Origin: Pseudomonadota bacterium
GTDB taxonomy: Bacteria; Pseudomonadota; Alphaproteobacteria; Rhizobiales; Rhizobiaceae
Assembly (NCBI GenBank): GCA_023433855.1
Contig: JAEYTV010000295.1
Location: 1 to 12,232 of the forward strand
DNA length: 12,232 bases
Direction: 5' to 3'
Under the pieces are notes generated by a model. It did no database searches and was not told the DNA's origin. It saw only the letters and a list, made by a program, of their open reading frames with translations. Below are positions 6,050 to 12,232 of the stretch, piece after piece. Every line of letters starts with the position of its first letter. Position 1 is the first letter of the stretch. The position numbers and the translations under genes were made by a program.

Positions 6050-6667
6050 ATGAGCAAGCGCGCGTCGTCCAAGTACAAAATCGACCGCCGTATGGGCGAA
6101 AACATCTGGGGCCGTCCGAAGTCCCCGGTAAACCGTCGTGAATACGGCCCTGGCCAACACGGCCAGCGCCGCAAGGGCAAGCTCTCTGACTTCGGCGTGC
6201 AGCTGCGCGCGAAGCAGAAGCTGAAGGGTTATTATGGTGATGTGCGTGAGAAGCAGTTCCGCGCCATCTACGACGAAGCCAACCGCCGTAAGGGCGACAC
6301 GTCCGAAAACCTGATCGGCCTGCTGGAGTCGCGTCTCGATGCGATCGTTTATCGCGCCAAGTTCGTGCCGACCATCTGGGCTGCTCGTCAGTTCGTCAAC
6401 CACGGCCACGTCACGGTCAACGGCGTTCGCGTCAACATCGGTTCATACCGTTGCAAGCCGGGCGACGTCATCGAAGTGCGCCAGAAGTCCAAGCAGCTGG
6501 TTTCCGTTCTGGAAGCCGTTCAGCTCGCAGAGCGCGACGTGCCGGACTATATCGAAGTCGACCACAACAAGATGACCGCAACCTACGTCCGCGTTCCGAG
6601 CCTTTCGGACGTCCCGTATGCGGTGATCATGGAACCGCATCTGGTCGTCGAATTCTACTCGCGTTGA
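6050..6667 (+). CDS. rpsD: 30S ribosomal protein S4
   Basis: Primary 16S rRNA-binding protein that starts small-subunit assembly and helps keep decoding accurate. The 205 residues match the alphaproteobacterial S4 length. The N-terminal part has the typical [18 protein letters not shown] and YGPGQHGQ stretches. The S4 RNA-binding domain lies at about 94-157, with [11 protein letters not shown] and the [11 protein letters not shown] turn. AAAAGGAAA (6037-6045) precedes the ATG. It is monocistronic here, not in the alpha operon of gammaproteobacteria, as is common in rhizobia. Codon use is strongly biased to G/C-ending codons, as expected of a highly expressed gene. Two hairpins follow the stop. 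Confidence 0.98.
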   Translation: MSKRASSKYKIDRRMGENIWGRPKSPVNRREYGPGQHGQRRKGKLSDFGVQLRAKQKLKGYYGDVREKQFRAIYDEANRRKGDTSENLIGLLESRLDAIVYRAKFVPTIWAARQFVNHGHVTVNGVRVNIGSYRCKPGDVIEVRQKSKQLVSVLEAVQLAERDVPDYIEVDHNKMTATYVRVPSLSDVPYAVIMEPHLVVEFYSR

Positions 6668-6673
6668 TCGAAA

Positions 6674-6693
6674 ATGGCCCCGCAAGGGGCCAT
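6674..6693 (+). terminator. First hairpin after rpsD, GCAA tetraloop
   Basis: ATGGCCCC (6674-6681) and GGGGCCAT (6686-6693) form a perfect 8-bp stem closed by a stable GNRA-type GCAA loop, 6 nt past the stop. Only CTT follows, so it more likely protects the mRNA 3' end or aids the true terminator 20 nt downstream. Confidence 0.5.
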
Positions 6694-6711
6694 CTTCCGA
6701 GCAGATTCAGG

Positions 6712-6741
6712 AAAGCCGCCTCATTTCGAGGCGGCTTTTTT
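6712..6741 (+). terminator. Rho-independent terminator of rpsD, overlapping the sthA coding end
   Basis: An 11-bp stem, AAAGCCGCCTC (6712-6722) with GAGGCGGCTTT (6728-6738), loop ATTTC, runs into a six-T tract (6736-6741). On the minus strand the same bases encode the last residues of SthA (AASK) and its TGA stop (6721-6723). On that strand the hairpin is followed by TTTCC, so it may work weakly in both directions. Confidence 0.88.
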
Positions 6742-8214
6742 CTTGTCCGTTTGTACCGGCTGTGCGTCGCTGGTTGCGGTTGTGTCGAGTGGTTGCGCGG
6801 TGGCGACAGGCGCTTCCTTTGGACCTTCGCCCATGCGGTTCCACGCATCCAATCCGGCAATCTTGTAGGCTTCCGCCAGGGTCGGATAGTTGAACGTGTT
6901 CTCTACGAAATATTCGACCGTGCCTTTCAGGTTCAACACGGCCTGGCCTATGTGGACAAGTTCGGTCGCGCCTTCGCCAACAATATGAACGCCAAGAAGC
7001 CGACGCGTCTTGAGGGAAAAGATCAGCTTGAGGAGCCCGGTCTCAAGCCCCATGATATGGCCGCGCGACGTCTCCCGGAAGCGCGCGATCCCGCATTCGT
7101 AGGGAATGCCGCGTTCCTTCATCTCTTCTTCCGTCAAGCCGCAGGTCGAGATTTCCGGAACGGCGTAGATCCCGTATGGGAAGTACTTCTGGGGTTCCTT
7201 GGCGATCGCGCCCACTGCGACGCGGGCAGCCACGCGGCCTTGTTCCATCGCTGTCGACGCAAGGCTCGGAAAGCCGACGACGTCGCCCGCGGCATAGATG
7301 CCAGGCACGGATGTTTCGAACGTTTCCGGATTGACCTTGAGTCGCCCCCGGTCGTCTGCCACCAGCCCCGCAGCGGCGAGGTTCAACGTGTCGGTTGCGC
7401 CGACCCGGCCGGCAGCGAAAAGGACCATGTCGGCAACGATCTTGCGACCGGTATCGAGTTTTACGGAAACCTTCCCGTCCGTCAGGCGCTCGACCTTCTC
7501 TGCCTTCTGACCGAGAAGCAGCTTCATGTTGCGGTCTCGCAGCTGGTAGGTGAAATCTTCGACGATTTCCCTGTCGATGAAGTCGAGCATGGTCGGCTTC
7601 GGATCGACGACCGTCACGGCGGCGTCGAGGGCGCTGAAGATCGTGGCATATTCGATTCCGATGACACCCGCCCCGATGACAACCAGCGTTCGGGGCAGCC
7701 TGTCGAGGTCCAGCAGTTCGTCGCTGTCGAGCACCGTCTTGCCATCGAAGGGCATGTAGTCTGGCCGAAACGGTCTCGTACCCACCGCGAGCAGGATGCT
7801 CTTGCCCGTGACGTGCACGGTCTCGTTGTCGTCTTTCAGTATCTCCAGCGTGTCGCGGGTCACGAAGGTTGCCTTGCCGCGGATGTGCTGGACGCGGTTG
7901 CGCGCGAACTGATGTTCGAGGACTTCCACCTCATGGTCGAGAGTAATGAGCAGGCGCCTGCGCAGATCCTCGGCACTTATCTCCTGCTTGACCCGATAGG
8001 CGCGCCCGTAGAAGCCGCGTTCGCGCCAGCCCGTGAGGTTGAGTGCTGTCTCGCGCAACGTCTTGGATGGAATCGTTCCGGTATGCACCGAGACACCGCC
8101 GACCCGGCGCCCCTGCTCAATGACGAGCACCTTCTTCTCCAGTTTGGCGGCCTGAATGGCAGCGCGGCGACCGGCTGGGCCGCTACCGACGACGATGAGG
8201 TCGTAATTTATCAT
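6721..8214 (-). CDS. sthA: Soluble pyridine nucleotide transhydrogenase (NAD(P)+ transhydrogenase)
   Basis: FAD flavoprotein that moves hydride between NADPH and NAD+, mostly draining excess NADPH. It has the class I disulfide-reductase layout: FAD-binding GSGPAG (12-17 from the GTG), NAD-binding GAGVIGIEYA (about 183-192), second FAD site AGDVVGFPSL (about 311-320), and a C-terminal dimer domain. The redox cysteine pair of lipoamide dehydrogenase is missing: the segment reads GGVSVHTGTIPSKTLRE. The catalytic His-Pro motif is replaced by NYPTLAEAY. Both changes are hallmarks of SthA. I start at ATG 8214 (497 aa) because GGAG (8220-8223) lies 5 nt before it; an in-frame GTG at 8220 overlaps that Shine-Dalgarno. 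After the family's usual end (AGLDAWNRM) there is a tail of about 36 residues, low in complexity and ending in KKKAASK. Confidence 0.93.
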   Translation of the reverse strand: MINYDLIVVGSGPAGRRAAIQAAKLEKKVLVIEQGRRVGGVSVHTGTIPSKTLRETALNLTGWRERGFYGRAYRVKQEISAEDLRRRLLITLDHEVEVLEHQFARNRVQHIRGKATFVTRDTLEILKDDNETVHVTGKSILLAVGTRPFRPDYMPFDGKTVLDSDELLDLDRLPRTLVVIGAGVIGIEYATIFSALDAAVTVVDPKPTMLDFIDREIVEDFTYQLRDRNMKLLLGQKAEKVERLTDGKVSVKLDTGRKIVADMVLFAAGRVGATDTLNLAAAGLVADDRGRLKVNPETFETSVPGIYAAGDVVGFPSLASTAMEQGRVAARVAVGAIAKEPQKYFPYGIYAVPEISTCGLTEEEMKERGIPYECGIARFRETSRGHIMGLETGLLKLIFSLKTRRLLGVHIVGEGATELVHIGQAVLNLKGTVEYFVENTFNYPTLAEAYKIAGLDAWNRMGEGPKEAPVATAQPLDTTATSDAQPVQTDKKKAASK

Positions 8215-8471
8215 TGGCACTCCGTCTCGAGATTAGTCCGCTGACCGGGGAGGCAGCGCTTGTAGTGTCCTTCTCTAGCCGATTATTCTAAAGCTTTGAT
8301 TGCCACGCACCACCGCCTTGGATTCGGCCGGTCGCTCCTCAATCGGACGAAATTCCTTCGTGGCGCCACGGCATCTTGCTTGGCCCGTCCCGATGTCAAA
8401 GTTGCCGCGGCTGCATATCCGGTGACCGCATCGTGAACCTGGGCTGCGCGAGGAAGCGGCATACCGGCAAT
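8215..8471. other. Spacer between the MmyB-type regulator gene and sthA
   Basis: About 257 bp with no gene I can support. A 66-codon minus-strand ORF (8275-8475) crosses it, but it has no recognisable motif or Shine-Dalgarno. It contains a perfect 12-bp palindrome CGTGGCGCCACG (8359-8370), preceded by a short hairpin ACGAA-ATTCC-TTCGT (8347-8361). The sthA promoter must lie here if sthA is transcribed alone; TAGAAT (minus strand, 8285-8290) is a possible -10 box, but no -35 partner was found. Confidence 0.4.
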
Positions 8472-9311
8472 TCAACGGGCGCCTCGTCTCGCCTCGACCA
8501 GCATCCTGATCCGCGCGGCATCCATGCTCGTTGCCGGGTTGAAGATGACGAGGCCCAGATCAGGCCGCCCATCGACGGTGAAAGACGAATATTCGAGCCT
8601 CAGGTCTCCTTCAACCTCGTAGCGGAAGTGCTTGATCCCCTCGCCGAAATTGTCGACGGCATCATCCCGCCACATCATGTCGAAGTCGTGACTGAGCCCG
8701 CAAAGTTCATCGACCAGTGACTGAACCGTCTCCAGGGTGCCCGCGCGCGTCGCCTGGGCACGGAATGCCGCGACCGCGGCACGCGCATCCCGTTCCCAGT
8801 TTACCATATATGCTCGTACCCGGGCACTGCCGAAGACCAGCTTAAGGATGTTGCGGTCGGCGGGAGCAAGCGCCCCGTAATCCGCCATGACGGCGCAGGC
8901 GGCTTCATTCCAGGCAATGACGTCCCAAAGGGCCGTCCGAACGATTGCTGGACTGGCTTCCATGGAGTCGAGGACACGCTGCAACAGCGGCGTGACGGGT
9001 TCCGGAGACTGATATCGCGGCGCCGGCGGGCGATGCTGCGCCAGCAGGAACAGGTGCTCTCTTTCGACAGGATTGAGCGCGAGCGCCTTTGCGATCCTTT
9101 CCAGCACATCGGCGGAGGGCGCGCCTCCGCGCCCCTGTTCGAGCCAGGTATACCATGTGGCGCTCACATTGGCGCGTTGGGCGACTTCTTCTCGCCTCAA
9201 CCCGGGCGTTCGCCGGCGGTTCAGCGGTATTCCCAAGGCGCCAGGATCAAGCTTCGCTCTGCGATCCTTCAGGTAGTTCCCGAGCTGATTATCGTTCTGA
9301 GCTGGCGTCAT
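8472..9311 (-). CDS. MmyB/XRE-type transcriptional regulator
   Basis: A 279-residue DNA-binding regulator. Residues about 10-90 form a helix-turn-helix of the HTH_31/XRE kind, with the family's typical RRTPGLRREEVAQRANVSAT and WYTWLEQGR stretches and HLFLLAQ at the domain end. Residues about 105-275 match the MmyB-like ligand-binding domain (PAS-like fold), with VIAWNEAACAVMADYG and a C-terminal DLGLVIFNP strand. Related regulators commonly sit beside, and control, a divergent oxidoreductase gene; fatty-acid-like ligands are reported for MmyB itself. Here the divergent partner at 9414 is a ruined short-chain dehydrogenase gene. The ATG at 9311 has only a weak Shine-Dalgarno. The gene appears intact. 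Ligand and targets unknown. Confidence 0.9.
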   Translation of the reverse strand: MTPAQNDNQLGNYLKDRRAKLDPGALGIPLNRRRTPGLRREEVAQRANVSATWYTWLEQGRGGAPSADVLERIAKALALNPVEREHLFLLAQHRPPAPRYQSPEPVTPLLQRVLDSMEASPAIVRTALWDVIAWNEAACAVMADYGALAPADRNILKLVFGSARVRAYMVNWERDARAAVAAFRAQATRAGTLETVQSLVDELCGLSHDFDMMWRDDAVDNFGEGIKHFRYEVEGDLRLEYSSFTVDGRPDLGLVIFNPATSMDAARIRMLVEARRGAR

Positions 9312-9334
9312 CGGCGGTCAGCCTGTTGGTTCGG

Positions 9335-9344
9335 ATACCGGTAT
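9335..9344. promoter_or_regulatory. Candidate operator: perfect palindrome ATACCGGTAT
   Basis: A 10-bp perfect palindrome lies in the 102-bp spacer between the regulator gene (start 9311, minus) and the dehydrogenase relic (start 9414, plus), 24 bp from the regulator ATG. That is where an autoregulating HTH protein would bind. It is the only clear palindrome in this spacer. Binding is inferred from position alone. Confidence 0.35.
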
Positions 9345-9413
9345 AAGGTCACGTCTTTTCCCGCGTTGCCAGAAGCCTATCACAGCATCGCTGAACAACT
9401 GAAGAGGACTATC

Positions 9414-9700
9414 ATGCGTGTTTTTGTAACCGGCGCCACCGGCTTTGTCGGCTCTGCCGTGGTGAACGAACGTCTCGGGGCAGGGCATGACGTATTGGGA
9501 CTTGCCGGCACCTCGGATTGCCGCTTGTCAGCCTAATCGAACAAGATGCTGCTCAGCATTTTGGCGGGTTTGCAGGCTTCGCTGGCATCGATGCCCCGAC
9601 CTCAGGCAGATGGACCCGCGAAACGCTTGGCTAGGAGCCGCTGCAGCCGGGACTGCTCGCGGATCTGGACAGCGCCCCTACTTTCTTGGCGAGCGGGTAG
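9414..9700 (+). pseudogene. Atypical short-chain dehydrogenase / NAD-dependent epimerase, internally deleted remnant
   Basis: The start is intact: AGAGGA Shine-Dalgarno, ATG 9414, then MRVFVTGATGFVGSAVVNE with the TGATGFVG Rossmann loop and GHDVLGLA, as in extended/atypical SDR proteins of about 290 residues. After about 35 codons the sequence jumps to the family's C-terminus in another frame (frame 2 from about 9515): LPLVSLIEQDAAQHFGGFAG, FAGIDAPTS, WTRETLG, then TAG (9632-9634) where the family has Trp (LGW), then EPLQPGLLADLDS to a final TAG (9698-9700). About 190-200 central codons, with the catalytic Tyr-x-x-x-Lys, are missing. The frame-3 ORF stops at 9536. No enzyme can result. The relic ends 4 bp before the convergent radC stop. 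Confidence 0.85.
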
Positions 9701-9704
9701 GCCC

Positions 9705-10532
9705 CTAGATCAGCCGCACACCCTTCAGGCTGATGTGCCCGTCCTTGCCGATGATGATATGATCGTGCACCGTAATTCCGAGGGGCTTCGCGGTATCGAT
9801 GATCGTCTTTGTCATGTCGATGTCGGCCCGGGAGGGTGTCGGGTCGCCGCTCGGATGATTGTGGACGAGTATGATCGCGGTCGCGGAGAGTTCCAGTGCG
9901 CGCCGCACCACTTCACGCGGATACACCGGCGTGTGGTCAACCGTGCCTTTGCCCTGAATTTCGTCGGCGATCAGCGCGTTGCGTTTGTCGAGGAAGAGGA
10001 TGCGGAACTGCTCGCGCGGTTCGTAGGCCATGACCGCATGGCAATAGTCGATCACCGAAGACCAGGATGAGAGCACCTGCTTGCCGCGCAGTTCGCTCTT
10101 GAGGATGCGCTGGCCGACGGTGGCAACGAGCTTGAGGTCGAGGGCGACTGCTTCACCGACGCCCTTTACCTCCTGCAGCAACCCCGCGGGGGCTCCGAAC
10201 ACGCCGGCCAGTGTGCCGAAGCGGTCGAGCAACGCCTTGGCGGTCGGCTTTGTATCTCGCCGGGGAATCAGCCGGAAGAGCAGCAGCTCGAGGATCTCGT
10301 AGTCCGCAAGAGACGTATCTCCATGGTCGCGATACCTGGCCCTCAGGCGTTCCCGGTGGCCATGGTAATGCGCCGAAGCGTCCTCTGTAGCGGGTGCGGA
10401 TTTCCCGACGTCCCTGCGAGTCGCCACCTGCTCGGCGAAGTATCCTCGTTCGTCGGCAAACAGATCCTCCAGGTCCGCAGCCTCACCTGGCCCAACGGCG
10501 TCCGATGAGGAGGACGATGGAGGTTTGGCCAT
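9705..10532 (-). CDS. radC: RadC-family JAB/MPN protein
   Basis: A 275-residue RadC homologue. An N-terminal extension (1-55, low complexity with a Ser run and acidic patches) precedes a helix-hairpin-helix part (about 75-145, with [12 protein letters not shown] and VKGVGEAVA) and a C-terminal JAB/MPN domain (about 155-275). The JAMM metal motif is complete: HNHPSGD with His224 and His226, S-x-x-D ending at Asp237, and an upstream Glu (171 or 174). Once named for DNA repair, the family's true role is unproven; several members lack a repair phenotype. The ATG at 10532 lies 2 bp after the map stop, so translation is probably coupled to map. No terminator was seen after it; the SDR relic lies immediately downstream on the other strand. 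Confidence 0.93.
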   Translation of the reverse strand: MAKPPSSSSSDAVGPGEAADLEDLFADERGYFAEQVATRRDVGKSAPATEDASAHYHGHRERLRARYRDHGDTSLADYEILELLLFRLIPRRDTKPTAKALLDRFGTLAGVFGAPAGLLQEVKGVGEAVALDLKLVATVGQRILKSELRGKQVLSSWSSVIDYCHAVMAYEPREQFRILFLDKRNALIADEIQGKGTVDHTPVYPREVVRRALELSATAIILVHNHPSGDPTPSRADIDMTKTIIDTAKPLGITVHDHIIIGKDGHISLKGVRLI

Positions 10533-10534
10533 GG

Positions 10535-11371
10535 TCAGCTCTTCAGGGCTGGCAAACCGGGACGATCGAGGCCGGCGGGTGAAAACGTGAAGACTTCACA
10601 ACCCGTCGCCGTCACACCCACCGCGTGTTCATACTGGGCTGACAGGGAGCGGTCGCGGGTGACCGCGGTCCAGCCGTCGGAAAGCACCTTCACATGCGGC
10701 TTGCCGAGATTGATCATCGGCTCGATGGTGAAGATCATTCCCTCTTTCAGTTCGGGCCCTTCGTCGGCCCGCCCGTAGTGCAGGATGTTCGGCGAATCAT
10801 GGAAGAGACGTCCGACCCCGTGGCCGCAGAAGTCGCGCACCACCGAACAGCGTTCCGCTTCGGCATAAGTCTGGATGGCTTGGCCGATCGCGCCGGTCCT
10901 GGCACCGGGTTTCACGGCCGCAATTCCTCTCAGAAGGCATTCGTATGTCACTTCAAGCAGGCGTTCCGCGGCGCGCTTGATCTGCCCGACAGGATACATC
11001 CGGCTCGAATCGCCATGCCACCCATCAAGGATGTAGGTGACGTCGATATTGACAATGTCCCCTTCGCGCAGGGGCTTGTCATCCGGCATTCCATGGCAGA
11101 CGACGTGGTTGATCGAGGTGCAGACCGAATATTTGTAGCCACGGTAGTTCAGCGTGGCAGGCAGTGCGCCGTGGTCCATGCCGAATTCGAAGACGAAGCG
11201 GTCGATCGCACTGGTGGTGACGCCGGGCTTTACGATTGCCGCGAGTTCGTCCAGGCAGCGCGCCGTCAGCAAACAAGCTTTGCGCATTCCGGCAAAGTCT
11301 TCCTTCGTGTAGAGCCGGATCGCACCCGTGTTCTTCGGAGGGGCGGAAACCGCCTCGATATAGTTGACCAT
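10535..11371 (-). CDS. map: Type I methionine aminopeptidase
   Basis: Removes the initiator Met from nascent proteins. The 278 residues comprise a short N-terminal extension (about 1-18), the pita-bread catalytic domain, and a short C-terminal tail (about 262-278). The five metal ligands are visible: Asp110 (NIDVT), Asp121 (GDSSR), His184 (GHGVG), Glu217 (IEPM) and Glu248 (YEHAV). The substrate-contacting His93 lies in NHVVCHGMP. The ATG at 11371 is preceded on the minus strand by GAGAGAAG. It lies 79 bp downstream of sfsA and 2 bp upstream of radC on the same strand. Alphaproteobacteria often have more than one map copy; whether this is the main one cannot be told here. Confidence 0.96.
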   Translation of the reverse strand: MVNYIEAVSAPPKNTGAIRLYTKEDFAGMRKACLLTARCLDELAAIVKPGVTTSAIDRFVFEFGMDHGALPATLNYRGYKYSVCTSINHVVCHGMPDDKPLREGDIVNIDVTYILDGWHGDSSRMYPVGQIKRAAERLLEVTYECLLRGIAAVKPGARTGAIGQAIQTYAEAERCSVVRDFCGHGVGRLFHDSPNILHYGRADEGPELKEGMIFTIEPMINLGKPHVKVLSDGWTAVTRDRSLSAQYEHAVGVTATGCEVFTFSPAGLDRPGLPALKS

Positions 11372-11450
11372 CGTTCTTCTCTCGCAGTTCCTTCGTTCAT
11401 AAAGCAGCAGCCCCCGTGCCGTCCATGCCGATCAGCAAATTGTGAGCGGT

Positions 11451-12164
11451 TCACGGACCAGGCTCGTCAATGGGGACCAGGCCGGAGGGGATGATCGCTT
11501 CGCGCGAAATGCTACAGCGGATCGCATAAGCCTCCACGCCGCGGCACCTTGCGCGCCGGAAGGCGGATGCGTAGAGCGGATCGAGATCGCTACAGACCCG
11601 AAAGCGCTCGCAGTCGGAACGCTGGATCAGGTAGATCATCACCGCCCGGTGACCAGCTTCTGCCATGTCACCCAATTCCTCCAGGTGCTTTGCGCCTCGC
11701 TTGGTGATGGTGTCAGGAAATTCAGCAAGCCCGGGAATGCGGCTGAAGTGGACATTCTTGACCTCGACGTAGGCGTCCGACAGCCCCGCCCCGCCCGACA
11801 GCAGGAAGTCGATGCGGGAGTTGCGGCCGTAACGCTGCTCAGGCAGCATTGTCTCATAGCCGCTGAGGCTCGGGACAAGTCCCGCACGGATCGCTTCGGC
11901 GGCCAGCCTGTTCGGCAGGCCGGTATTAACGCCGACCAGCCTGTCCCCGACCTCGACCAACTCGAACACATGGCGGTATTTGCGAGTGGGGCTGTCGTGC
12001 AGAGACACCCAGATCCTCGAACCCGGCGTGGTCAGGCCACGCATGGATCCGGTATTGGGGCAGGAGCCGGTAAACGGGGTACCGTCATCGAAAACGGCGT
12101 CGAACAGGAAGCGCTTGTAGCGCTGCATCAGGATAGCCGGAATAAGGGGTGGATCGAAATGCAT
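11451..12164 (-). CDS. sfsA: SfsA family protein (sugar fermentation stimulation protein homologue)
   Basis: A 237-residue protein, close to the E. coli SfsA length. Conserved stretches in order: RYKRFLFDA (15-23), [10 protein letters not shown] (35-44), GVNTGLPN (78-85), [11 protein letters not shown] (112-122), EVKNVHF (134-140) and [16 protein letters not shown] (149-164). The D119...E134-x-K136 triad fits the PD-(D/E)xK nuclease-like fold proposed for the family; an N-terminal OB-like part may bind DNA. E. coli SfsA was found through maltose-metabolism effects, but its molecular role is unclear. The ATG at 12164 has no good Shine-Dalgarno; it starts 14 bp after the upstream gene's stop, so coupling is likely. 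An internal ATG (codon 13) just before RYKRF is the alternative start. Confidence 0.95.
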   Translation of the reverse strand: MHFDPPLIPAILMQRYKRFLFDAVFDDGTPFTGSCPNTGSMRGLTTPGSRIWVSLHDSPTRKYRHVFELVEVGDRLVGVNTGLPNRLAAEAIRAGLVPSLSGYETMLPEQRYGRNSRIDFLLSGGAGLSDAYVEVKNVHFSRIPGLAEFPDTITKRGAKHLEELGDMAEAGHRAVMIYLIQRSDCERFRVCSDLDPLYASAFRRARCRGVEAYAIRCSISREAIIPSGLVPIDEPGP

Positions 12165-12178
12165 GAACGGCAGGGATT

Positions 12179-12232
12179 TCAGGCGCGATCGAGCACATAG
12201 GTCCCGGGCGCGTCGGCGAGCGCGTCCAGGGC
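12179..12232 (-). CDS. C-terminal end of an unidentified gene upstream of sfsA (partial)
   Basis: The minus strand is open from the window edge to a TGA at 12179-12181. It encodes 17 residues, [17 protein letters not shown], ending 14 bp before the sfsA start. Codon use (G/C third positions) and spacing suit a co-transcribed upstream gene. In rhizobia I would expect a molybdopterin-binding (CinA/MoaB-like) protein beside sfsA, but the visible fragment is too short to confirm this. Confidence 0.4.
   Translation of the reverse strand, partial: ALDALADAPGTYVLDRA

Noticed and set aside
6451..8244. 597-codon open frame on the plus strand opposite sthA
   Set aside because: It runs antisense to a clear flavoprotein gene and through the rpsD end, with Arg/His/Asp-rich shadow composition and no motif. 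Long antisense frames are common in GC-rich DNA.
8275..8475. 66-codon minus-strand ORF between the regulator and sthA
   Set aside because: No Shine-Dalgarno, no motif, and Arg/Ser/Cys-rich composition typical of noncoding GC-rich sequence.

Overview
The window is GC-rich chromosomal DNA of an alphaproteobacterium, most likely a member of the Rhizobiaceae (Rhizobium/Sinorhizobium/Agrobacterium/Shinella group). The evidence is the style of the proteins: a 205-residue S4, a rhizobial-type DUF1127 protein, a solitary HerA-like ATPase whose sequence I associate with rhizobia, a MmyB-type regulator, and a gene row sfsA-map-radC. The assignment rests on recognition, not on a database search. No rRNA, tRNA, IS element, prophage or CRISPR array was seen.

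Region 1 (1-3066, plus strand). murI (glutamate racemase) is followed by a small promoter-driven unit: a strong sigma70-like promoter, a perfect Shine-Dalgarno, a 32-codon ORF of unknown function, a hairpin, and a 78-residue DUF1127 protein. Next comes the wreck of a GNAT acetyltransferase gene with at least four frame breaks, one of them a visible 16-bp tandem duplication. Then come an intact LysE/RhtB amino-acid exporter and a GFA-family zinc protein in a likely two-gene operon.

Region 2 (3067-6720). A 505-residue HerA/FtsK-type ATPase (TTG start) converges on a TerC-family membrane protein (minus strand) over a hairpin. terC and rpsD diverge from a 330-bp spacer that carries a candidate promoter and a 5' hairpin in front of rpsD. 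rpsD ends in two hairpins; the second, a classic rho-independent terminator, lies over the last codons of the convergent sthA.

Region 3 (6721-9704). sthA (soluble NAD(P) transhydrogenase, minus strand) has an unusual low-complexity C-terminal tail. Upstream is an intact MmyB-type HTH regulator. The gene diverging from that regulator, an atypical short-chain dehydrogenase/epimerase, is a relic: the middle is deleted, and what is left of the C-terminus carries a TGG-to-TAG stop. The regulator may therefore have lost its neighbouring target.

Region 4 (9705-12232, minus strand). An operon-like row reads (unknown partial gene)-sfsA-map-radC, with map and radC separated by only 2 bp. These are housekeeping genes.

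No clear new defence, secretion or biosynthetic system is visible. The most informative unexplained items are the two reconstructable pseudogenes, the small ORF in front of the DUF1127 gene, the terminator inside the sthA coding end, and the rpsD leader.
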